NCBI GenBank assembly: GCA_947440895.1
Contig: CANETO010000144.1
Span: 1-5,928 of the forward strand
Length of the DNA: 5,928 bases
Reading direction: 5' to 3'
DNA from: Planctomycetaceae bacterium
Lineage (GTDB): Bacteria > Planctomycetota > Planctomycetia > Pirellulales > UBA1268
Under the pieces are notes generated by a model that searched no databases, had not been told where the DNA came from, and was given only the letters and a program-made list of their open reading frames with translations. A program made the translations under genes and the position numbers. Below are positions 1-5,541 of the stretch, in pieces. Positions within the stretch are counted from its first letter, which is position 1. Every line of letters starts with the position of its first letter.

Positions 1-2209
1 CCTCGCCCTTGGCGTACATGCGATCGAGCCCCTCGAGCATGATGACCGTGGCCTCGTAGACGAAGGCCGGGTCGTAGACCTTCACCGTGGGATACGCGAT
101 GGCGAAGAGCTGGCTGTTGCCGTCCTGATGCTGGAGCCCCTCACCGGCGAGCGTCGTCCGACCGGCGGTGCCCCCGAGGAGGAAGCCGCGGGCCCGACAG
201 TCGCAGGCCGCCCAGATCTGGTCGCCGATCCGCTGGAAACCAAACATGGAGTAGTAGATGAAGATCGGGATCATCGGCACGCCATGGCTGGCGTAGGACG
301 TGCCCGCAGCGATGAAGCTCGAGATGCTGCCCGCCTCGGTGATGCCCTCTTCCAGAATCTGTCCGTCCTTGGCCTCGCGGTAGTAGAGCAACTGGTCGGA
401 GTCGACCGGCTCGTAGAGCTGCCCGCTGTGGGCATAAATCCCGCACTGCTTGAAGAGCGGATCCATGCCGAAGGTCCGCGACTCGTCGGGCACGATCGGC
501 ACGATGTACTTCCCGATCGTCTTGTCCTTGAGCAGCGACGCCATCAGCGTCACCACGCCCGTGGTCGTGGAGACCTCGCGGCCAGCGCTTTTCTCGATGA
601 AACCGGCATATTCTTCGATCGACGGCGTCTTAAGGAGCGGCCCCTGCTTCGGCCGGCTTGGCACCGAACCGCCGAGCGCCGCACGGCGTTCCCTCAGATA
701 CTTCATCTCGGGCGAATCCTCCGGCGGCCGGTAGAACGGCGCCTTGGCTACTTCGTCGTCCGAGATCGGAATCCCGAAGCGGGTGCGGAAGGCCCGCAGC
801 TCCTCTTCGTTGAGCTTCTTCTGCTGGTGCGTGACGTTGCGACCCTCGCCCACCTCGCCGAGGCCATAGCCCTTGATCGTCTTGGCGATCACCACCGTCG
901 GCTTGCCGTGGCACTTCATCGCGGCATCGTAGGCCGCATAGACCTTCTCGGGGTCGTGGCCACCACGACGGAGCTTCTTGAGCTTCTCGTCGGAGAGGTG
1001 CGACACCATCTCAGCCAGATCCGGGTCGCCGCCGAAGAAGTGCTCGCGGATGTAGCCGCCGGGCATGACGACATACTTCTGATACTGGCCGTCGACGATC
1101 TCGTTCATCCGCTTGACGAGTTTGCCCTTCTCGTCCTTGGCGAGCAGCGGATCCCACTCGTCGCCCCAGATCACCTTGATGACGTTCCAGCCGGCACCAC
1201 GGAAGACACCCTCCAACTCCTGGATGATCTTGCCGTTGCCCCGCACCGGGCCGTCGAGCCTCTGCAGGTTGCAGTTGATCACGAACACGAGGTTGTCGAG
1301 TTTCTCGCGGGCCGCCAGCGAAATCGCGCCGAGCGTCTCCGGCTCGTCGCACTCACCGTCACCGATGAACGACCAGACGTGCTGCTTGCTCGTGTCCTTG
1401 ATGCCCCGGTCCTGCAGATACTTGTTGAACCTGGCCTGGTAGATCGCCATCAGCGGTCCCAGTCCCATCGAGACGGTGGGGAACTCCCAGAATTCCGGCA
1501 TCAGCCAGGGGTGCGGATAGCTCGATAGCCCGCCACCGTCCGCCAATTCTCGGCGGAAATTCTCCAGCTTCTTCTCGCTCAGGCGGCCCTCGAGGAAGGC
1601 GCGAGAGTAGATGCCAGGAGATGCATGCCCCTGAAAATAAACCTGGTCACCCGTGTTGTCGGTGCCGCGGCCGCGGATGAAGTGGTTCATCGCCACTTCC
1701 ACCAGCGTGGCCGACGAGGCGAATGTGGAGATGTGGCCGCCGATGCTTTTGTCTTCGCGATTGGCCCGCACGACCATCGCCATGGCATTCCAGCGGATGA
1801 TGCTCTTGATCCGCCGTTCGAGTTCGCGGTTGCCCGGAAACGGCGGCTGCTTCTCTGGCGGTATCGTGTTGATGTAGGGCGTGGTCGTGGAGAACGGGAT
1901 CGGCACACCGAGCCGGTAGGCCTCCTGCTCGATCGCGTGCAGCAGGTAGGCGGCCCGGTCGGAACCGCGGCTGTTGATGACATACCGCAGCGAATCCAGC
2001 CACTCGGTCGTTTCGGTGGGATCGGTGTCGATCGCTGCGACACCGTCGGCAGGCACAGGCTGGCCGCTGGTACTGTCGCTCATCTGCCCAATCGACATCG
2101 GGGCATGGCCCCCGAGGGGCAATTCACCGCCACCAGCGGAGAGTTCATTCGAGGTATCCGCCCCCTCAACAACGTCGCTGCCGGTCTGATCGATGTTGTG
2201 GCTGGCCAT
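1..2209 (-). CDS. aceE: Pyruvate dehydrogenase E1 component, homodimeric AceE type (3' end beyond left edge)
   Basis: This enzyme uses thiamine diphosphate (ThDP) to decarboxylate pyruvate and passes the acetyl group to the lipoyl domains of E2, in the cytoplasmic pyruvate dehydrogenase complex. My translation gives 736 codons before the edge, of about 890 in E. coli AceE, and follows the E. coli protein closely throughout. The ThDP/Mg motif starts GDGECDEPE at residues 283-291 and ends VINCNLQR at 310-317. D284, N314 and Q316 match the expected metal ligands. H159 (GGHIS), H195 (FQGHASPG) and H461 (THQQKK) match E. coli H106, H142 and H407, and E625 fits the catalytic Glu. The start at 2209 is preceded by GGAG with a 6-nt spacer. 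It adds about 53 Gly/Ser/Asp-rich residues relative to E. coli; internal ATG codons at residues 38 and 43 are alternatives. The gene lies 81 bp after lpd on the same strand. No stop or frameshift is seen. Family assignment is very secure; the exact start is less so. Confidence 0.96.
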   Translation of the reverse strand, partial: MASHNIDQTGSDVVEGADTSNELSAGGGELPLGGHAPMSIGQMSDSTSGQPVPADGVAAIDTDPTETTEWLDSLRYVINSRGSDRAAYLLHAIEQEAYRLGVPIPFSTTTPYINTIPPEKQPPFPGNRELERRIKSIIRWNAMAMVVRANREDKSIGGHISTFASSATLVEVAMNHFIRGRGTDNTGDQVYFQGHASPGIYSRAFLEGRLSEKKLENFRRELADGGGLSSYPHPWLMPEFWEFPTVSMGLGPLMAIYQARFNKYLQDRGIKDTSKQHVWSFIGDGECDEPETLGAISLAAREKLDNLVFVINCNLQRLDGPVRGNGKIIQELEGVFRGAGWNVIKVIWGDEWDPLLAKDEKGKLVKRMNEIVDGQYQKYVVMPGGYIREHFFGGDPDLAEMVSHLSDEKLKKLRRGGHDPEKVYAAYDAAMKCHGKPTVVIAKTIKGYGLGEVGEGRNVTHQQKKLNEEELRAFRTRFGIPISDDEVAKAPFYRPPEDSPEMKYLRERRAALGGSVPSRPKQGPLLKTPSIEEYAGFIEKSAGREVSTTTGVVTLMASLLKDKTIGKYIVPIVPDESRTFGMDPLFKQCGIYAHSGQLYEPVDSDQLLYYREAKDGQILEEGITEAGSISSFIAAGTSYASHGVPMIPIFIYYSMFGFQRIGDQIWAACDCRARGFLLGGTAGRTTLAGEGLQHQDGNSQLFAIAYPTVKVYDPAFVYEATVIMLEGLDRMYAKGE

Positions 2210-2215
2210 GGTGTA

Positions 2216-2219
2216 CTCC
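2216..2219 (-). promoter_or_regulatory. Ribosome binding site of aceE
   Basis: GGAG on the minus strand lies 6 nt before the ATG at 2209. It favours this upstream start over the internal ATG at 2083, which is preceded only by a weak GGGCAG. Confidence 0.6.
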
Positions 2220-2290
2220 GGAAAGGTGGGCGAACTTTTCCCATTATTCCGATGGTTCCGGGGGGCGTAAAGCCCATTACACAGACTCGC

Positions 2291-3715
2291 CTACTTGGCC
2301 GTATCCGCGCGGGGACGGTAGATCTCGGTGGCGAGGCCAAAATAGTTTTCGGCTGAGAATGCCACCGTCTCGCCGAGCGTTGGATGCGGGTGGATCGATT
2401 CCATGACATCGCGGGCCGAACAGCCCATCTCGATCGCCAGCACGCCCTCGGCAATCAGTTCACCCGCGCCCGATCCCACAATCCCAACGCCCAGCACCGT
2501 ATCGGTCTCCGGATCGATGAGCATCTTCGTCATGCCGTCGGTCCGGCCCAACGCATGGGCCCGCCCGCTGGCAGCCCATGGATAGCGACTGATCTCGACA
2601 ACGCGGCCCGACGCAGCCACCTCGCTCTCGGTGAGCCCGGCCCAGGCGATCTCTGGATCGGTGAAGACGACCGCGGGAATGGCCCGCGGCGCAAAGACCG
2701 CTGGTTCGCCGTGCAGCGACTCGACCGCCACCTTGCCCTGATGGCTGGCGCGATGCGCCAGCATCGGCTCACCGCAGACATCGCCAATCGCGAGAATGTG
2801 CGAATCAGCTGTCCGCTGCTGGTCGTCCACCTCCACGAAACCCTTGGCGTTGACCTTCACGCCCGTGCTCTCCAGACCGATACCGTCGGAATTCGGCCGG
2901 CGGCCCACGGCGACCAGCACCCGCGAAAATTCCCGAACACTCGGCCCTTCAGGCCCCTCGAAGTGCACACGAACCGCCGTGCCGGCATCTTCCAGTTTCA
3001 CGACCTTCGTGCGGAGGTGGATCTTCTCAAACAGTTTTTCCAGCCGCTGCTGCAACGGCTTGACCAGGTCACGGTCAGCTCCGGGGAGCAGCGTGTCGGT
3101 GAGTTCGACAACCGACACCCGCGTCCCAAGCTCTGCGTAGACCGTTCCCATTTCCAGGCCGATATAGCCACCACCGACGACGAGCAGTGATTCCGGAATG
3201 TCGGGCAGCTCCAGGGCGCCGGTCGAATCCATCACCCGTGGGCTTCCGATGTCGAAAGCCGGGATTCGCGCCGGGCGGGAACCGCTGGCGAGGATGCAGT
3301 GGTCGAACGTCAGCGTCTGGCTGGCGCCTCCAGGGACAGTTGCCGCGATTTCAAGGGTGTTGGAACTCGTGAACCGGGCATCGCCCCGCACGATCGTCAC
3401 ATTGCGGCGGCGGGCCAATTGCCCGAGGCCGCCGGTAAGCGTGGCGATCACCTTTTCCTTACGAGCCCGCAAGGCATCGACGTTCACCGTGGGAGGCTGG
3501 AAGTGAACGCCCCACTCCTCCATTTCCCGCGACTCCGCCAACACGCGGCCCACATGAAGCAGCGCCTTCGACGGAATGCAGCCCCGAAGCAGGCAGGTGC
3601 CCCCCAGCCGTTCATCGCGTTCCACCAGCGTCACCGCCATGCCGAGGTCGGCCGCCATGAAGGCTGCGGCATAGCCGCCCGGACCGCCGCCCAGCACCAC
3701 CAGTGGAACATGCAT
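2291..3715 (-). CDS. lpd: Dihydrolipoyl dehydrogenase (E3 component)
   Basis: This FAD flavoprotein reoxidises dihydrolipoyl groups on E2 and reduces NAD+, in the cytoplasm, as part of 2-oxoacid dehydrogenase complexes. It is complete at 474 residues, a normal family length. The FAD dinucleotide motif GGGPGG is at residues 9-14. The redox-active disulfide is C41/C46 in GGTCLLRGCIPSK, where the more usual wording is GGTCLNVGCIPSK. The NAD-binding Rossmann motif GGGYIG is at 181-186, with acidic E204 at the end of the second strand as expected for NAD rather than NADP. The second FAD motif is around AIGDVCGEP (309-317). The C-terminal dimer interface carries the catalytic pair H444/E449 in HPHPTLGE. 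The ATG at 3715 has AGGAG 11 nt upstream. aceE follows 81 bp downstream on the same strand, so E3 precedes E1, unlike E. coli, where lpd comes last. That pairing points to the pyruvate complex, though an E3 can serve several complexes. Confidence 0.97.
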   Translation of the reverse strand: MHVPLVVLGGGPGGYAAAFMAADLGMAVTLVERDERLGGTCLLRGCIPSKALLHVGRVLAESREMEEWGVHFQPPTVNVDALRARKEKVIATLTGGLGQLARRRNVTIVRGDARFTSSNTLEIAATVPGGASQTLTFDHCILASGSRPARIPAFDIGSPRVMDSTGALELPDIPESLLVVGGGYIGLEMGTVYAELGTRVSVVELTDTLLPGADRDLVKPLQQRLEKLFEKIHLRTKVVKLEDAGTAVRVHFEGPEGPSVREFSRVLVAVGRRPNSDGIGLESTGVKVNAKGFVEVDDQQRTADSHILAIGDVCGEPMLAHRASHQGKVAVESLHGEPAVFAPRAIPAVVFTDPEIAWAGLTESEVAASGRVVEISRYPWAASGRAHALGRTDGMTKMLIDPETDTVLGVGIVGSGAGELIAEGVLAIEMGCSARDVMESIHPHPTLGETVAFSAENYFGLATEIYRPRADTAK

Positions 3716-3726
3716 CGCTCGGGGTT

Positions 3727-3731
3727 CTCCT
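3727..3731 (-). promoter_or_regulatory. Ribosome binding site of lpd
   Basis: AGGAG on the minus strand lies 11 nt before the lpd ATG at 3715, a slightly long but workable spacing. It overlaps the TAG stop (3730-3732) of a possible 52-codon upstream ORF. Confidence 0.6.
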
Positions 3732-3763
3732 AGACAGCCTTAAAGAGGGCACACAGCAGGAAC

Positions 3764-3790
3764 GGGATCGTGGGATCGCAGCTGGGATCG
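3764..3790. repeat. Three direct copies of GGGATCG (CGATCCC on the lpd strand)
   Basis: Identical heptamers lie at 3764-3770, 3772-3778 and 3784-3790, with start-to-start spacings of 8 and 12 bp. They fall between the candidate lpd promoter and the lpd ribosome binding site, where a repressor site or a 5'-leader RNA element could act. The copies are seen directly; any function is inference. Confidence 0.45.
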
Positions 3791-3807
3791 ATCCTGGATT
3801 GCTCGAT

Positions 3808-3836
3808 GTTGTAGTTTCGAGCCGCGAGTTGTTCAA
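3808..3836 (-). promoter_or_regulatory. Candidate sigma70-like promoter for lpd-aceE
   Basis: On the minus strand, TTGAAC (3831-3836) and TACAAC (3808-3813) are separated by exactly 17 bp. Each matches four of six bases of the TTGACA and TATAAT consensus. Transcription would begin near 3801, leaving a leader of about 85 nt before the lpd ATG. The position, directly upstream of the only same-strand gene pair, makes it plausible. It is a pattern match only, and planctomycete promoter consensus may differ. Confidence 0.4.
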
Positions 3837-3850
3837 GAAACACCACCTGA

Positions 3851-3865
3851 GGCGGAGCTTCCGCC
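3851..3865. repeat. Perfect inverted repeat, 6-bp arms, in the divergent intergenic region
   Basis: GGCGGA and TCCGCC flank a 3-bp centre (GCT). As DNA, it lies 14 bp upstream of the candidate lpd -35 element and 21 bp before the HTTM start, so one bound regulator could affect both genes. As plus-strand RNA it would form a short GC-rich hairpin that buries the only purine-rich Shine-Dalgarno-like sequence (GGAG, 3854-3857) ahead of the HTTM gene. Confidence 0.4.
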
Positions 3866-3866
3866 C

Positions 3867-3893
3867 ATGCCGAACACCCCAAGCCCATGGTGA
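3867..3893 (+). other. Possible 8-codon leader ORF overlapping the HTTM start
   Basis: ATG at 3867 opens the frame M-P-N-T-P-S-P-W and stops at TGA 3891-3893, overlapping the first codons of the HTTM gene in another frame. GGAG at 3854-3857 lies 9 nt before this ATG, a better spacing than the roughly 29 nt to the HTTM ATG. Ribosomes could start here and re-initiate at 3887. The ORF is very short and could be chance. Confidence 0.2.
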
Positions 3894-5413
3894 GGTCTGC
3901 ATTGGACGCATGGCACGCACGGCTGTGGCGACGGGTGTTCGCGGTCGATTTCCGCAGCCTGGCCGCGTTCCGCATGGCGATCGGCATCGTCGTGGTCAGC
4001 GACGCCCTGCTGCGGAGCCGCGACGCCTCGCTGATGCTCTCCCCGGATGGGCTCTTCCCTCTCGCATTGATGCGTGACTATCTGGCCGACCCCTGGGCCT
4101 GGTCCCTGGCCACGCTCGTGGACTCGCCCTGGTCGGGGCCGCTCGTGCTCTGCCTGGAGGCTGTCGCCGGACTCCTGCTGGCGGCGGGATGTTGCACCCG
4201 CTGGGCAACGATCCTGTCGTGGGTGGCTGTGGTGAGCGTCTTACGGCGGACTGGGCCAGCAACCAACGCCGGCGACGCCTGGCTGGTCTGCCTGCTGTTT
4301 TGGTCGATGTTCCTGCCGCTCGGATCGGCCTGGTCCTGGGATAGTCGTCGTGGCAGCCACAGAGGTCAGGTCTTCACTGCGGCGACGGTGGCCCTGGTGC
4401 TCCAGATCGCCGTTGTCTACCTGGCGGCCGGGGTCGCCAAGTGGAACGAATCCTGGCTGTCGGGCGATGCCGTCCGCTTCGCCGTGTCGGTTCATGACCA
4501 TGGCACCCCTTTGGGAGAATGGCTGCTGGGGCATGGCTGGCTCGCCCGACCGATCTCGTGGTGGGTGCTCGCGGTCGAACTCGTGGGCCCCGTCCTCTTG
4601 ATTGCCTGGCCCGCGCCGCGAGTCCGCGTGAGCCTCGTAATCCTGTTCATGCTCTTCCATCTCGCGACCTGTGTCACGATGACGGTGGGCCTCTTCGGCT
4701 ACGTGGGCATGGCGGCCTGGCTGGCACTGCTGCCGACGGAAGCCTGGGACTGGCTCACGGCCCGCGGCACGGCTGGTGGTCCGGCCACGACCGAGGCGTG
4801 TGACCAGGAATCGTGGGCCGCCCGTTCGACCTGCATCGCGGCAGGGACACTCGCGCTGGTGAGCCTCCTGCACGACGTGACACCCTGGCAGCGACAGCCT
4901 CTGCCGTGGCCACTACCGTCGCTGATCAACATCCCCTGCATGCACCAGGAATGGGACATGTTCGGCGATGTGCGGCCCCAGGAACAGTGGGTCTATGCGC
5001 GGGCCGAACTGGCGGATGGCAGCGTTGTCGACCTGCTGCGTGAGGGACGACCACTCGAAGCGGAGCGGCCTGCTGGAGGCTTCACCTCCCTGCCACACCA
5101 CCGCTGGCACAAACTCTTCTGGGGACTTCCCCAACCCCGACAGCGAATCTTCGCCCCGGCGATCGCCGCGGCCCTCGCCCGCCACTGGAATGCCCACCAT
5201 CCGCCTTCCAGCAGCGTGCTTTTTTTGGAAATCCGGTATGCACGACTGGGCCGCACCGCGACCGACGACACGTTGCACGAACTCTTGCTGGCGACGTGGC
5301 CGCCCCGGGATGCCGCGGGCCGTGGAGGGCTCGAGCGTCTTCTCGACGGGCCGCCGCCGGCCGCCGGCAAGCAGTCGGAAGCTGCAACGCTCCCCAGATC
5401 GGCGGTAGACTGA
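3887..5413 (+). CDS. HTTM-domain (vitamin K-dependent gamma-carboxylase-like) integral membrane protein
   Basis: This 508-residue multi-pass membrane protein begins with a short amphipathic stretch and the family-type DFRSLAAFRMAIG (residues 21-33). Hydrophobic segments lie near residues 27-42, 85-101, 107-119, 131-147, 165-183, 225-241, 248-265, 268-283 and 314-329. The core motif YLAAGVAKWNESWLSGDAV (178-196) resembles the region of human gamma-glutamyl carboxylase that carries the catalytic base Lys218; K185 is the likely equivalent. NAGDAW (127-132) and FLPLGSAWSWD (142-152) also look typical of bacterial HTTM proteins. Residues from about 340 form a soluble tail with a CMHQEWDMFGDVRP motif, then LADGSVVDLL and a basic Arg/Trp-rich section. 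The ATG at 3887 is the first after an in-frame stop at 3848-3850, but has no close Shine-Dalgarno. The gene is divergent from lpd. The substrate is unknown: family membership does not prove carboxylation. Seven Ts at 5220-5226 do not break the frame. Confidence 0.88.
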   Translation: MVRSALDAWHARLWRRVFAVDFRSLAAFRMAIGIVVVSDALLRSRDASLMLSPDGLFPLALMRDYLADPWAWSLATLVDSPWSGPLVLCLEAVAGLLLAAGCCTRWATILSWVAVVSVLRRTGPATNAGDAWLVCLLFWSMFLPLGSAWSWDSRRGSHRGQVFTAATVALVLQIAVVYLAAGVAKWNESWLSGDAVRFAVSVHDHGTPLGEWLLGHGWLARPISWWVLAVELVGPVLLIAWPAPRVRVSLVILFMLFHLATCVTMTVGLFGYVGMAAWLALLPTEAWDWLTARGTAGGPATTEACDQESWAARSTCIAAGTLALVSLLHDVTPWQRQPLPWPLPSLINIPCMHQEWDMFGDVRPQEQWVYARAELADGSVVDLLREGRPLEAERPAGGFTSLPHHRWHKLFWGLPQPRQRIFAPAIAAALARHWNAHHPPSSSVLFLEIRYARLGRTATDDTLHELLLATWPPRDAAGRGGLERLLDGPPPAAGKQSEAATLPRSAVD

Positions 5414-5441
5414 TAGAAGAGTCTGCGAGGCAGATGAGCGG

Positions 5442-5523
5442 GCGAGAGTGGCGAAACTGGCAGACGCGCTGGATTTAGGTTCCAGTGCCGCAAGGCGTGC
5501 GGGTTCAACTCCCGCCTCTCGCA
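5442..5523 (+). tRNA. tRNA-Leu, anticodon UAG
   Basis: A complete class II tRNA reads CUA-type leucine codons. The acceptor arms GCGAGAG (5442-5448) and CTCTCGC (5516-5522) pair fully, with discriminator A at 5523. The anticodon arm is CTGGA/TCCAG (5469-5473/5481-5485) around loop TTTAGGT, with anticodon TAG at 5476-5478. The long variable arm, GCC-GCAA-GGC, spans 5486-5498. The T arm is GCGGG-TTCAACT-CCCGC (5499-5515). It closely resembles E. coli tRNA-Leu(UAG). The 3' CCA is not encoded (the next bases are CTT). The gene starts 28 bp after the HTTM stop on the same strand, so co-transcription is possible; no promoter of its own is obvious. Confidence 0.97.
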
Positions 5524-5541
5524 CTTCCTGGCAGACAGCCG

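Larger units (their letters stand above)
3730..3888 (-). other. Possible 52-residue upstream ORF before lpd (doubtful)
   Basis: An open frame starts at the minus-strand ATG in the CCATGG palindrome (3885-3890) and ends with TAG at 3730-3732, inside the lpd Shine-Dalgarno sequence. The predicted peptide begins MGLGCSAWAEAPPQ and ends PFLLCALFKAV; I do not recognise it. In favour of a real gene: the stop-over-RBS layout would allow translational coupling to lpd, and about two thirds of third codon positions are G or C. Against: no Shine-Dalgarno precedes the start, the ORF overlaps the start of the divergent HTTM gene, and the best candidate lpd promoter lies within it. It may simply be open sequence in the lpd 5' region. 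Confidence 0.2.

Noticed and set aside
128..1528. Long plus-strand ORF (466 codons) opposite aceE
   Set aside because: The minus strand encodes an unmistakable AceE here. The plus-strand frame is a GC-driven shadow with Arg/Leu/Asp/His-rich sequence and no family resemblance.
2262..2277. GGGC-TTTAC-GCCC hairpin between lpd and aceE as a terminator
   Set aside because: The stem is only about 4 bp and is followed by CCGGAACC rather than a T-run, so termination between the two genes is not supported.
1625..3190. Plus-strand ORFs of 243 and 268 codons opposite the 5' end of aceE and opposite lpd
   Set aside because: They are antisense to clear AceE and Lpd coding sequence and show no recognisable domain.
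5220..5226. Run of seven Ts in the HTTM gene as a frameshift or slippage site
   Set aside because: The run reads in frame as Leu-Phe-Leu and the frame stays coding on both sides. The -1 frame leads only into the tRNA gene. It is a possible place for sequencing error, but nothing needs explaining.
5296..5478. Plus-strand ORF of 60 codons extending into tRNA-Leu
   Set aside because: It lies out of frame within the HTTM gene and ends inside the tRNA anticodon arm, so it is a chance frame.
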